The notes: a model not told the origin generated them from the letters alone. A stretch of 64,000 nucleotides of DNA from Anadara kagoshimensis (GCA_021292105.1 CM037865.1:26185027-26249026), one strand, 5' to 3'; numbered from the stretch's first letter, positions 42,300 through 55,262 are shown. Translations and numbers: made by a program.

Positions 42300-43460
42300 A
42301 GTCTTAAAGAATAAGTCGTATCTTTTATTTTAAATTTCAAACTCATTGGGATAGACGAGTCCACATAAAATCTGCAAATTTAGGATTATTATAAGATAGA
42401 ACTTTATCTATATATCTGTATGTGGAGTTGAAGGATTTATCGCAAAAAGCACTTTGTATTAGTAGTAGTACCCTTTGAATATAGGATGTAATGGGAACTT
42501 GAAGTATAAAAATATATGGTTCGGTTCGATTTGTTTAAATTTTATAACTCGTCAAATATGAAAGGAGAAATATATAAAATTAGAAGAGGTACAACAGTTA
42601 TACTTACCTCCAGCCCTGTATACAGGAAACAGTAAACAGTAAACTGACCTACTTAACTGTACTGGTATTTGGGTTTTCCAATGAATTTTCTGTAACGACC
42701 CTGATATTTACAGAAAATGCATATAATTATCATATTGATTTTTTGTGCTATATACATGTATATTAATTTTATGCATAAATAAGATCTGTTCGTTGATTTT
42801 CTCGTGGCTCATAATTGAGATATACATCTTTAAAATCAGTTGTATCTTTTATTGAATTTCAAGTTCACTGAGATAGATGACATCCACATAATTTGCAAAT
42901 ATAGGATTGTTAATAAATAGAACGTCATCTATATATCTTTATGTGGAGTTGAAGGATTTATCGCAAAAACACTTTGTGTTAGTAGTAGTGTACTTTCAAT
43001 ATAGGATGTAATGGGAACTTCAAGTAAAAATATAGTGTGGTTCAATGTGTATAAATAAAAAACTCAAATATAAGGGAGAAATATATAAAATTAGAGGAGG
43101 TACAACAGGTCTACTTACCTCCAGCCCTATATACAGACCAACAGTAAACTGACCTACTTAACTACTGGTATTTCCATTTTCCAATGAAGTTTCTGTAAAA
43201 GTAAGGGAAGATTTAGATGATTATCGACCCTGATATTTACAGAAAATGCATATAATTATTATCTTGATTTTTTACTCTATATACAAGTATATTAATTCGG
43301 ACATGGAATAGTATGTTTGTTTTTGATCTCGAGATTTTACACCTAAGGTCTTATTAAAATCTATCAAGCGGTTCAGGAGAAGTTTTTAAGTGAAGTTTAC
43401 CGACACACTCGCACGCTCGCACGCTCGCACGCACACATAAACACGCCACATTATACCATA
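42300..43460 (-). mobile_element. RT retroelement fragments with YIDDV-type segment, two copies
   Basis: On the minus strand, two short RT palm fragments around 42330-42450 (catalytic box degraded) and 42850-42970 (RYIDDVLFINNP-FANYVDVI YLSELEI). Each is followed by the same non-coding block (TACCTCCAGCCCTATATACA GACC, TGATATTTACAGAAAATGCA). Confidence 0.6.
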
Positions 43461-43499
43461 ATCTCATACTGACATTAGCCAGGTGGGCTAAAATAACAC

Positions 43500-43850
43500 A
43501 AGATAGAATATTGATTGAATGTGGTTAAACGTCCAAGTCAAGGACATTTTACGAAATCGACACTTCCGCAGCTGTAAGTGAATGTGGAGATTTTAGTTAA
43601 CCTTTGCAGTGCGCTTAGGACAGAGAGAGTTGTTTTACGTGTGGCACATGCCGTGACACGGGGCATCGGTTTATAAGGTCTCATCCGTAGAACACCGTGA
43701 CTTTCCTTTCTAAATGCTGAGTGCTTGGCAAAGAACAGTCACTACCTGTTTTCAAGTCTTGATCAGACATCGCTGGGGTTCGAACCTACGATCTCCAACA
43801 TACGTCGAAGCACTGTACCAATTGAACTACCGTATTGGCGAATAACAAAA
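43500..43850 (-). mobile_element. tRNA-derived SINE monomer
   Basis: Minus strand from about 43845: TACGGTAGTTCAATTGGTAC (A box), GGTTCGAACCCCAGCG (B box), body, and an end ACGTTTAACCACATTCAATC A. It is equivalent in position to the SINE trimer at 54395-55262. Confidence 0.75.
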
Positions 43851-44765
43851 AAGTACAGCAGCACAATCTTTATGTACATAAGTCAGATGTTTTTCAAAGT
43901 TATTCACAAATACCTTTTAACGTGTTACAAGATGTTTATTACTTACTTAAATCTCTTTTTGAACTACTGGTGAATATTTTTGACAAAACTAAATACAAAT
44001 GCTTTAATAAAGAAGCGATCTTGACAACTTAAATTCCTGAATATCTTAAATTAACAAAATTATAAAGATTTTAAGCAAGAATTAATTCCAGGAAAAAATT
44101 AGTTAAGGAATAATTATGAAACTTGGGTCTGGTATGAATAAAGATACATGAAGCACTAATGCTAGAAACTAATGAGATTTATTGTACTCTCGATTTCTCC
44201 ACATACTGAAACCGTTTTATAAACACGGTATTTATTACATCTTTTTTCTTTAATTTACATAAATCGTAGTGGTAAATAACAAAAGAAAACAACAGCATAA
44301 TCTACATATACATAAGTAAGATGTTTTCCAAAGCTAAATCACAAATACCTTTTAACATGTCACAACAAGTTTATACTGGAAATTCGTTGACTTCTGTTGT
44401 AAATAATTCGCAAAGCATGTCTTAAATGTTCACTGAAAAACTCAATAAGCTATGCAGTTAAGCTTCTGATCGCAGCTTCAAAATCATTCTTTGGCTAAGA
44501 TTGTTATTAACTTTAATTAACAAATTTTGATTATCCCTTTTTTGGACTGATGATGAATATTGTTGACACAACTAATGCAAATTTCTTAATCGAGAAGCTA
44601 TTTTAAAAATGACACCTTAAATCCCTGAATATATCCATAAAATTAACAAAATGATAAAGATTTGAAATTTGCAAAATTTAAGTTAAGGGGAAATTTAGTT
44701 AAGGAATGATTGTGAAACATGGAGCCTGGTATGATTACAGGTAAATGAAGTACTAATTTTAGGAA
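43850..44765. other. Region downstream of BTB gene 2
   Basis: AT-rich. Duplicated at about 55262-56293. It contains two related versions of an internal block (ATGAAACTTGGGTCTGGTAT at about 44118 and GTGAAACATGGAGCCTGGTA at about 44710). No gene seen. Confidence 0.5.
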
Positions 44766-45669
44766 CTAACGAGTTTTATTTGTTTTGTTGATTTCATCAC
44801 GTACAAAGTCAATGTATTCTCGGTTTGATGATAATGTGTTAAAAGCAGAACATTTGTCACATCTTATTCTGTTCTCTAATAAATACATTTTATACTTTAT
44901 CGTTTCGACAGAATTTTCGAGTTTTAAAGTTCTTTTCCTACACACCATTAACTTTCCCTCCTCAGGTATTTCATTCCACTGTTTATTGTTTTCAAGCGTT
45001 GATAAACTTCTATCGCATAAAACATCAGCCGACGCTTCAATAGCTTTCTTCAGACCATATGTACAGGAGGCCAATAAACTTTTGAATGCTTGTTGGATCT
45101 CTGTATTCTTCGACAAAAAATTTACCAGATAGTTTTCACATTTCTCTTTTAATTTTGAACATTGATACTCCTCGGCAAGTGGCAACACTTGATAAACATT
45201 TTCATCTGTAAAAGAATATTTTCAGAAAAAAATAAATATTAGTTTCTGATTTGGAAAGGTTTCGTGTATTTGTTTTAATTAATCCAATACAAATGTATCA
45301 GTCCATAATCAAATCTCAAACCCAAAAATAAAGAAAAACTTTAAACAATATCAAATCAAGTTAAATCTATGTACTTCCAACAGGGAAGTGAGGCCGGGTG
45401 CTCTGGAAGAGAAATCAATTATGACTATCTAGCTAAATCCGCCACGTGAAGCATGTTTGTTCTTTATGATAGTTCAAGTTTTAATTTGTCGTTTGTAGAA
45501 TGGTAAACTTAATATCTATGAAAAATTAACATAATTTGTTAAGGGGAAATTGTAGTACCAGAGGTTTTAATGGAAATGTTGCAACTGCATCGTAATGTAT
45601 GGCATATCTGTAGATATTTTGAAATACGAGGGAAACACAATACACACACACAGACACACACACACACAC

Positions 45670-45730
<61 letters not shown>

Positions 45731-46508
45731 GTTATAAATACACAGAAACCATATTTTATTGTTTTTAGTTATGGCAACTGTCTTGCGTATTCGCAGGTCA
45801 ACTAAGCAATTCCAGTCACCGAAGTATTGCCATAACTAATTACTTCACCAAGTTATGGTTACCGCTCTTCGTTTAAGCGCACGATGATAGAAACTGGTTG
45901 GACACACACGCATGTGAGCAAACAGGAAGATTGTGAAAATTATTTTTTCAGCTATAGAATAAACATAATGCGCTTGTAAAGAAGTTTGTCAAATCGATAG
46001 TTTAGCTGCAGTAATATATATCTATATTATCTTCAGATTTAACAGCAGCGGATTTATGTCTGTTTCATAGTATTTTAAAGTAAACCTAACCATCATGAAG
46101 CATTATTTATAATTTTAAGCTTTCACTTCACTAATTAATAACGAAAGTTTAATTTTGAATTTTCAAACCGTTCCAGTTCATAAAAAAATGAAAATGCATG
46201 ATAAACCTCGTTGTGAAACACTTACTGTCAATTTCATCAATGATGTCCGGATAAAAACATCGCAGAAAAGCCACAACATCTTGGGCGTTTTTATCAGGAA
46301 GATGTATTTCAGAGAAGTCTTTCTCCTTAAAATCAGCTGTTAACATTTTCGCCCATACAGGAGAAGCGAAAGTTAATATAGTTTTGTTTACAAATAATTT
46401 TTGATCCTCTACAAGAAGAATTAAATTCGTGTCTGGCGTTTGTTTAAGAAATGGCAGACTCTTTTCTGTGTCTTTCTTCGTTTTAACATTATCACTTGAT
46501 CGATTCAT
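44766..46508 (-). CDS. BTB-domain protein gene 2 (two exons)
   Basis: Minus-strand exons 46226-46508 and 44766-45205 (phase 1 junction, GTAAGT donor, TTTTACAG acceptor), 240 aa. It starts MNRSSDNVKTKKDTEKSLPF. BTB motifs are TNLILLVEDQKLFVNKTILT, ASPVWAKMLTADFKEKDFSE, VVAFLRCFYPDI, then ENVYQVLPLAEEYQCSKLKE KCENYLV. The helical BACK-like tail includes LLASCTYGLKKAIEASADVL and a C-terminal CDKC pair. Length and exon layout equal gene 3, with very high identity. No MATH or Kelch domain. The role is unknown; Cullin-3 adaptor function is only a family-level possibility. AATAAA on the coding strand lies inside the last codons, just before TAG. Confidence 0.85.
45640..45730. repeat. (CA)n(GA)n microsatellite
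   Basis: CACACA block followed by about 24 GA units inside the intron of BTB gene 2. The gene 3 intron has the equivalent GA tract at 57178-57243. Confidence 0.95.
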
Positions 46509-46977
46509 TTTGTCTTTTTAAAATCTGAAAAACAAGAAAGACAAACTTGCAATCGAAACCATGTAATAATGTGGGATCACTAACCAAAACAGCATTTAAT
46601 ACGCCATAGAAAGTGTACTGGCACTATTTTTGTTTTTTATTGTAGTTCCCCATTGATCATATTTTTACATTTTTACGTATATATCGTTTTTACATCTTCT
46701 CATGCAAAATAGATCGAATAAAATAGTTGCAATTGCACGGATATACAAGATATAACTCAGTCGACCTAAGATTATATATTTTGCTTCCATGTAAAGTTTG
46801 ATTGTAATTGATTCGATGTGTTTTTGAAGCAGATTTTTCACCTACCACAGGTTGTCAAAGCTGGGAAACTAATTTCGGCGACCTTTAACTTTCAATAATA
46901 TTTTTTTCACCTGCCTTAATTGCAATGGTGTCATTTCTAATTCAAAGCTGATCTGGAATAAGCATATGCATATCAAG

Positions 46978-47560
46978 CGGCCCACGAACCTTAACGCTTA
47001 CCTGAGGATATGCCATACAAAAAGTTCAATATTCAATATAATTAATTACAGGGCCTAAAAACCCAGCAATTAGGGTCCAATACAAGGATAATTGCAAATG
47101 AACTATTACATGTACTTTAAAAGCCACCGTACTTTTAAAATATCTAAGAACAACTTTAATAATATGTAAAAAAGCTAGTAAATGTACAAAGGTAAAAATC
47201 CACGTCAATTCAGTATTCTTACACATCTGTGGCCTTGACCTTTGAATTCATTGCTTTCATTTATCTATCAAAATGATCATTAGGCCAATAACATTTTTCC
47301 AGATTATTAACCATTTCAGTGTTCGTTTGCATCTATGACCTTGACCTTTGAATCCAGGTCATGACCTTCATCATCTATATATTAGATGGGTGTAAAACTA
47401 ATCCGTACAATGTTCTGAAATTCGTGCATATACAAACAGTTCTAGTTTTCCAAATAATCGAAAGTTTCATCTTTGGTTTTAATCTTTGACCTTGAATTAT
47501 GAACTCATGACCTTCATCAATAGTAGTAATATAATTATTATTTTTGTTTAATAAAATATT
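46978..47560 (-). mobile_element. Fragment of the bivalve interspersed repeat (inverted)
   Basis: CGGCCCACGAACCTTAACGC TTACCTGAGG is the reverse complement of that element's right end, followed by diverged 145-bp units (TGACCTTGACCTTTGAATCC). Equivalent fragments lie in the two further tandem copies (about 48810 and 50640) and at about 58530-58980. Confidence 0.7.
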
Positions 47561-48106
47561 TAACTAATTATATCGGACAAAATGGCATATTGATCACATT
47601 TTAAAGGAGGTAGCCAGTTATGCTGTAGATATATGAGTAGAAAAGGGGTCTGTTATTTGATCCGAACTTATAGCTTAATAGTTGACATATTATTGATTTG
47701 ATCGATGTTTTTTTTCGGGAAAATCCTGTGTAAAAACGATTTTTTCATATCCCACATTTTATGACCATAATGTCATAGAGAGCGGAAAGTGTTGTGTATA
47801 AAAATTATTATAAGTACTGCTTATAATTATAATACTTAGTATTCGAGATCGCACTCGTTGAAAATAAAACTTATCTAACATTAGACTAGTTTTTCTATCT
47901 GATTTGACGAAATACAAGTTTTATCGAACACGCATGATACATTGGCGGAAAAGTACATGTGCACTTTCTCATTGTGACGTCATTAGGGAGTCTTCGATTT
48001 GTCAAATGTAAATAATGACGCCATTACTACAGAACAAATGTCATAACATAGTTTAGTGGTTTTCTGCGGTAAAATGTATTTTTTCACATAAAGTTTTTTT
48101 TTTAAA

Positions 48107-48340
48107 TTATTTTTGGGCGTTTTTATCAGGAAGATGTATTTCAGAGAAGTCTTTCTCCTTAAAATCAGCTGTTAACATTTTCGCCCATACAGGAGAAGCG
48201 AAAGTTAATATAGTTTTGTTTACAAATAATTTTTGATCCTCTACAAGAAGAATTAAATTCGTGTCTGGCGTTTGTTTAAGAAATGGCAGACTCTTTTCTG
48301 TGTCTTTCTCGGTTTTAACATCATCACTTGATCGATTCAT
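48107..48340 (-). pseudogene. Truncated BTB exon 1, copy A
   Basis: Starts MNRSSDDVKTEKDTEKSLPF and runs identically to BTB gene 2 up to HLPDKNAQ, then K-stop where the tandem unit joins the next one. The 77-aa product would lack the second half of the BTB fold and has no splice donor. Its N-terminus equals gene 3 rather than the adjoining gene 2. Confidence 0.85.
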
Positions 48341-49935
48341 TTTGTCTTTTTAAAATCTGAAAAACAAGAAAGACAAACTTGCAATCGAAACCATGTAATA
48401 ATGTGGGATCACTAACCAAAACAGCATTTAATACGCCATAGAAAGTGTACTGGCACTATTTTTGTTTTTTATTGTAGTTCCCCATTGATCATATTTTTAC
48501 ATTTTTACGTATATATCGTTTTTACATCTTCTCATGCAAAATAGATCGAATAAAATAGTTGCAATCGCACGGATATACAAGATATAACTCAGTCGACCTA
48601 AGATTATATATTTTGCTTCCATGTAAAGTTTGATTGTAATTGATTCGATGTGTTTTTGAAGCAGATTTTTCACCTACCACAGGTTGTCAAAGCTGGGAAA
48701 CTAATTTCGGCGACCTTTAACTTTCAATAATATTTTTTTCATCTGCCTTAATTGCAATGGTGTCATTTCTTATTCAAAGCTGATCTGGAATAAGCATATG
48801 CATATCAAGCGGCCCACGAACCTTAACGCTTACCTGAGGATATGCCATACAAAAAGTTCAATATTCAATATAATTAATTACAGGGCCTAAAAACCCAGCA
48901 ATTAGGGTCCAATACAAGGATAATTGCAAATGAACTATTACATGTACTTTAAAAGCCACCGTACTTTTAAAATATCTAAGAACAACTTTAATAATATGTA
49001 AAAAAGCTAGTAAATGTACAAAGGTAAAACCACGTCAATTCAGTATTCTTACACATCTGTGGCCTTGACCTTTGAATTCATTGCTTTCATTTATCTATCA
49101 AAATGATCATTAGGCCAATAACATTTTTCCAGATTATTAACCATTTCAGTGTTCGTTTGCATCTATGACCTTGACCTTTGAATCCAGGTCATGACCTTCA
49201 TCATCTATATATTAGATGGGTGTAAAACTAATCCGTACAATGTTCTGAAATTCGTGCATATACAAACAGTTCTAGTTTTCCAAATAATCGAAAGTTTCAT
49301 CTTTGGTTTTAATCTTTGACCTTGAATTATGAACTCATGACCTTCATCAATAGTAGTAATATAATTATTATTTTTGTTTAATAAAATATTTAACTAATTA
49401 TATCGGACAAAATGGCATATTGATCACATTTTAAAGGAGGTAGCCAGTTATGCTGTAGATATATGAGTAGAAAAGGGGTCTGTTATTTGATCCGAACTTA
49501 TAGCTTAATAGTTGACATATTATTGATTTGATCGATGTTTTTTTTCGGGAAAATCCTGTGTAAAAACGATTTTTTCATATCCCATATTTTATGACCATAA
49601 TGTCATAGAGAGCGGAAAGTGTTGTGTATAAAAATTATTATAAGTACTGCTTATAATTATAATACTTAGTATTCGAGATCGCACTCATTGAAAATAAAAC
49701 TTATCTAACATTAGACTAGTTTTTCTATCTGATTTGACGAAATACAAGTTTTATCGAACACGCATGATACATTGGCGGAAAAGTACATGTGCACTTTCTC
49801 ATTGTGACGTCATTAGGGAGTCTTCGATTTGTCAAATGTAAATAATGACGCCATTACTACAGAACAAATGTCATAACATAGTTTAGTGGTTTTCTGCGGT
49901 AAAATGTATTTTTACACATAAAGTTTTTTTTTAAA

Positions 49936-50169
49936 TTATTTTTGGGCGTTTTTATCAGGAAGATGTATTTCAGAGAAGTCTTTCTCCTTAAAATCAGCTG
50001 TTAACATTTTCGCCCATACAGGAGAAGCGAAAGTTAATATAGTTTTGTTTACAAATAATTTTGGATCCTCTACAAGAAGAATTAAATTCGTGTCTGGCGT
50101 TTGTTTAAGAAATGGCAGACTCTTTTCTGTGTTTTTCTCGGTTTTAACATCATCACTTGATCGATTCAT
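49936..50169 (-). pseudogene. Truncated BTB exon 1, copy B
   Basis: Same truncated 77-codon frame with two further changes visible (TEKNTEK, VEDPKLF). Ends NAQK-stop at the unit boundary. Confidence 0.85.
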
Positions 50170-51806
50170 TTTGTCTTTTTAAAATCTTAAAAACAAGAAA
50201 GACAAACTTGCAATCGAAACCATGTAATAATGTGGGATCACTAACCAAAACAGCATTTAATACGCCATAGAAAGTGTACTGGCACTATTTTTGTTTTTTA
50301 TTGTAGTTCCCCATTGATCATATTTTTACATTTTTACGTATATATCGTTTTTACATCTTCTCATGCAAAATAGATCGAATAAAATAGTTGCAATCGCACG
50401 GATATACAAGATATAACTCAGTCGACCTAAGATTATATATTTTGCTTCCATGTAAAGTTTGATTGTAATTGATTCGATGTGTTTTTGAAGCAGATTTTTC
50501 ACCTACCACAGGTTGTCAAAGCTGGGAAACTAATTTCGGCGACCTTTAACTTTCAATAATATTTTTTTTCATCTGCCTTAATTGCAATGGTGTCATTTCT
50601 AATTCAAAGCTGATCTGGAATAAGCATATGCATATCAAGCGGCCCACGAACCTTAACGCTTACCTGAGGATATGCCATACAAAAAGTTCAATATTCAATA
50701 TAATTAATTACAGGGCCTAAAAACCCAGCAATTAGGGTCCAATACAAGGATAATTGCAAATGAACTATTACATGTACTTTAAAAGCCACCGTACTTTTAA
50801 AATATCTAAGAACAACTTTAATAATATGTAAAAAAGCTAGTAAATGTACAAAGGTAAAAATCCACGTCAATTCAGTATTCTTACACATCTGTGGCCTTGA
50901 CCTTTGAATTCATTGCTTTCATTTATCTATCAAAATGATCATTAGGCCAATAACATTTTTCCAGATTATTAACCATTTCAGTGTTCGTTTGCATCTATGA
51001 CCTTGACCTTTGAATCCAGGTCATGACCTTCATCATCTATATATTAGATGGGTGTAAAACTAATCCGTACAATGTTCTGAAATTCGTGCATATACAAACA
51101 GTTCTAGTTTTCCAAATAATCGAAAGTTTCATTTTTGGTTTTAATCTTTGACCTTGAATTATGAACTCATGACCTTCATCAATAGTAGTAATATAATTAT
51201 TATTTTTGTTTAATAAAATATTTAACTAATTATATCGGACAAAATGGCATATTGATCACATTTTAAAGGAGGTAGCCAGTTATGCTGTAGATATATGGGT
51301 AGAAAAGGGGTCTGTTATTTGATCCGAACTTATAGCTTAATAGTTGACATATTATTGATTTGATCGATGTTTTTTTTCGGGAAAATCCTGTGTAAAAACG
51401 ATTTTTTCATATCCCATATTTTATGACCATAATGTCATAGAGAGCGGAAAGTGTTGTGTATAAAAATTATTATAAGTACTGCTTATAATTATAATACTTA
51501 GTATTCGAGATCGCACTCGTTGAAAATAAAACTTATCTAACATTAGACTAGTTTTTCTATCTGATTTGACGAAATACAAGTTTTATCGAACACGCATGAT
51601 ACATTGGCGGAAAAGTACATGTGCACTTTCTCATTGTGACGTCATTAGGGAGTCTTCAATTTGTCAAATGTAAATAATGACGCCATTACTACAGAACAAA
51701 TGTCATAACATAGTTTAGTGGTTTTCTGCGGTAAAATGTATTTTTTCACATAAAGTTTTTTTTTTTTAATTATTTTAAATAACCTAATTGGAAATGGTAG
51801 ATAAAA

Positions 51807-51911
51807 ATATTATATACACAGTGTGTATGTACACTCCTTCGTATCAGGTCTCGTCCTTTTTTCGTAGCTGACCTGTTACTGAGGGTTGTACATACACTGT
51901 GTATATAATAT
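51807..51911. repeat. Large hairpin at the end of the triplication
   Basis: Arms ATATTATATACACAGTGTGT ATGTACA and TGTACATACACTGTGTATAT AATAT are inverted copies (one 2-bp indel) around a loop of about 55 bases, which itself has CAGGTC/GACCTG. Confidence 0.85.
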
Positions 51912-52700
51912 GTATTTATCCAGTGGTTAAAGGACCTTTATCAACGACTCATGATTATACAACCATTTATATAAAAATCCAACCCGAAAGTTTGTAAGCC
52001 CCAATAAATTTAGTTTACAACAGTTTGTCAGCTATAAAATGTTGACATCCTTTATTAGTTATTTGTATAGTAATTAAATATAGGTGACATACAACTATCT
52101 AGATTCAACCGAGACGAATAGGTTGGGATAGCAAAAGATTCAGTTATTTTCCTTTATTTTCCAGAGACGAAAACAGGTTCCTTTGGCAAAAATGTTTTCA
52201 GACAATGAAAAATACTATATATTCCAAAACATCCCTTAAATTCTTTTTCGACGTCAAATAATAACACGAAACATAGTTTTATCTTGGTAAATGTATGTTA
52301 CACGAAAAAAACTTTAAATACACTCACCAAAAATCCGATTTCTAAAATATTTTAGTATTTTAATTACAGAATAAAATGCAACTGATAAAATTGTATGTTT
52401 TTGTTATTTTTGTTCGAAAGTGCTCAGTAATGACATGAAACTAACTTTGAATAGCTTCTTTCAGCAATATCTATCCATTTAGTCTATATTTAAAAAAAAT
52501 GGATTTTTCCTAAATATTTTTATTTGTTTTTCCACTTGCAGTTCACTTGAACTAAAATTTAATATTTTATCCATTATGTTATTTAAAAAATTCTCTATAT
52601 AATATAAAATGTTTGACAAAAAATGTTAATAAAACATTAAGTACTTAGAAAAACTACTATTTTACAAGGAGTTTCAAACTTCCGGTCGAACCTGTATTAT
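51912..52700. other. No gene; start of a paralogous segment
   Basis: From about 52315 the sequence parallels about 60357 onward (CTAAAATATTTTAGTATTTT, AAATTGTATGTTTTTGTTAT). No coding feature recognised. Confidence 0.5.
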
Positions 52701-54080
52701 GCCTATCGATATAGTGTACGTCCCACAGCTCCATGTTCCTTTCATTATAGCTATCTAATTATTAGATACTTACCCTTCCGGATCACCAAGCCCCACTTCC
52801 CGAGTGTTAGTTTTACAAAGCAAAGTAAAAACTAAAAAGTTCCATCAGGAAAGATGGGTGCTCCGGCAGGGTAAGCGCCTCCTGTTTAGCTAGCTACACC
52901 CGCCGATTGTAAAATATAAAACTTAGAATGAAAGGAACACGAAACTATTTGAAAAACAAATTTGGATACAGATATGTAAGCAGATTGCTTCATTGTTATC
53001 GTAGTAAGAATAAGCTCTACCATAGCGTAATAATTGTAAAACAAATACATTATGAACAGACGAAAAAGATATTTTGCTGCATAGAAAAGAAAAGTTAACA
53101 ATAGAAAAATTGAAGTCATCACTTTGTCATTAAGTTATAAGTCTTGAAGAATCAGTCTTATCTTTTATTTTAAATCTCAAGCTCACTGGATTAGATGACA
53201 TCCACATAATTCGGAAATTAAGAATTGTTAATAGATAGAACGTCATCTATAAATCTTTATTTTGAATGATTTATCGCAATAAAAGCACTTTGTGTGTGTA
53301 GTAGTGTCCTTTGAATATAGTCTGTAATGAGAACTTCAAATATAAAAAATATATAGTTCGGTTGATGTGTATAAATTTGAAACTCGTCAAGTATAAATGA
53401 AGAAATATATAAAATAAGAAGAAGTTCAACAGTTCTACCTACTTCCAGCCCTGTATACAGACAAACGGTAAACTGACCTTTAACTATTCTGGTATTTTGT
53501 TTTCCAATGGATTTTCTGTAAACGTAAAGTTGATTTAGATGATTATCGACCCTGATATTTACAGAAAATACATATAATTATCATATTGATTTTTTGTGCT
53601 ATATACATGTTTATTTCTTTTATGCATAAATAAGATCTTTCGTTGATTTTCTCGTGGCTCATAATTGAGATATAAGTCTTTAAAATCAGTCTATTTTTTA
53701 TTGAATTTCAAGCTCACTGAGATAGTTGACACCCACATCATTTGCAAATTCGGGATTTTTAATAAATAGAACGTCATCTATAGATCTTTATGTGGAGTTG
53801 AAGGATTTATTGCAAAAAGCAATGTAATGGGAACTTAGAGTATAAAATATAAAGTGTACTTTAATGTGTATAAATTTAAAACTCGTCAATTATAAAAGGA
53901 GAAATATATAAATTTAGAGGAAGTACTACAGTTCTACTTACCTTCAGCCCTATATACAGACCAACAGTAAACTGACCTACTAAACTGTACTGGTATAGTA
54001 AGGGAAGATTAAGATGATATTATGGACCCTGATATTTACAGATAATGCACGTGATTATCATATTGATATACATGTATATT
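52700..54080 (-). mobile_element. RT retroelement debris, second segment
   Basis: Tail-to-tail 3' ends (52720-52920), a minus-strand RT C-terminal piece (52886-53122), then two palm fragments near 53170-53290 and 53710-53820 containing the reverse complement of YIDDV. Parallel to 41806-43320. Confidence 0.6.
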
Positions 54081-54394
54081 AATTCGGACATGGATAAGTA
54101 TGTTTGTTTTTGATTTCGTGATTTTACACCTAAGGTCATATTTTCCGCTCTTGTGATTTTAAACATTAATCATTGTTAACGATTTTCGGAAACTTTAAAT
54201 GGCATTTTCGTGGAAATTTTGATCCAAGTTTTATCAAAATCTATCAAGCGGTTCAGGAGAAGTTTTAAAGTGAAGTTTACGGATACACTCGCACGCACGC
54301 ACGAACACACACATAAACACGCCACATTATCCCGTAATCTCATACTGACATTAGCCAGGTGAGCTAAAATAACACAAAATAGAAGAAGATTGAT

Positions 54395-55262
54395 TGAATG
54401 TGGTTTAACGTCCCAGTCAAGGACAGTTTACAAAATCGAGACTTCCGAAGCTATAAGTTATTGTGGAGATTTTAGTTACCCTTTGCAGTGCGCTAAGAAC
54501 AGAGAGAGTTGTTTTACGTGTCGCACATGCCGTGACACGGGGCATCGGCTTATAAGGTCTCATCCGTAGAACACCGTGACTTTCATTTTTAAATGCTGAG
54601 TGCTTGGCCAAGAACAGTCTCTACCTTTTTTCAAGTCTTGGTCAGACACCGCTGGGGTTCGAACCCACGATCTCCCACATACGTCGAAGCACTGTATCAA
54701 CTGTACCAATTGAACTACCGTAGTGGCGAAACTTTGCATTGCGCTTAGGACAGGGAGAGTTGTTTTTCGTGTCACGGCATTTACGTGTCACGTATGCCGT
54801 GACACGGGACATCGGCTTATAAGGTCTCATCCGTAGAACACCGTGACTTTCATTTTTAAATGCTGAGTGCTTGGCCAAGAACAGTCTCTACCTTTTTTCA
54901 AGTCTTGGTCAGACACCGCTGGGGTTCGAACCCACGATCTCCCACATACGTCGAAGCACTGTATCAACTGTACCAATTGAACTACCGTAGTGGCGAAACT
55001 TTGCATTGCGCTTAGGACAGGGAGAGTTGTTTTTCGTGTCACGGCATTTACGTGTCACGTATGCCGTGACACGGGACATCGGCTTATAAGGTCTCATCCG
55101 TAGAACACCGTGACTTTCCTTTCTAAATGCTGAGTGCTTGGCAAAGAACAGTCACTATCTGTTTTCAAGTCTTGATCAGACATCGCTGGGGTTCGAACCC
55201 ACGATCTCCCATATACGTCGAAGAACTGTACCAACTGTACCAATTGAACTACCGTATTGGCG
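54395..55262 (-). mobile_element. SINE trimer, 267-bp tandem units
   Basis: Three heads with A box GTAGTTCAATTGG and B box GGGTTCGAACCCC on the minus strand. The junction GCGAAACTTTGCATTGCGCT appears at 54727 and 54994 (period 267). At the parallel place in the other duplicated segment (43500-43850) there is one copy. Confidence 0.85.

Larger units (their letters stand above)
46281..51776. repeat. Tandem triplication, unit of about 1.83 kb
   Basis: Three copies: 46281-48112, 48113-49941 and 49942 to about 51776. The landmark TTGGGCGTTTTTATCAGG is at 46281, 48113 and 49942. Copies differ by only a few bases. Each holds most of BTB exon 1 plus about 1.6 kb of its upstream DNA, including a fragment of the mollusc repeat of 9511-11690 in reverse. 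Confidence 0.95.

Noticed and set aside
47026..47226. 66-codon minus-strand ORF, identical at 50688-50888
   Set aside because: Its conservation reflects recent duplication of the mollusc-repeat fragment, and one copy (near 48855-49055) is frameshifted.
54560..55262. True tRNA genes (A and B boxes present)
   Set aside because: Only a tRNA-like head is seen, followed by a shared SINE body and repeated in tandem; no complete cloverleaf could be drawn.
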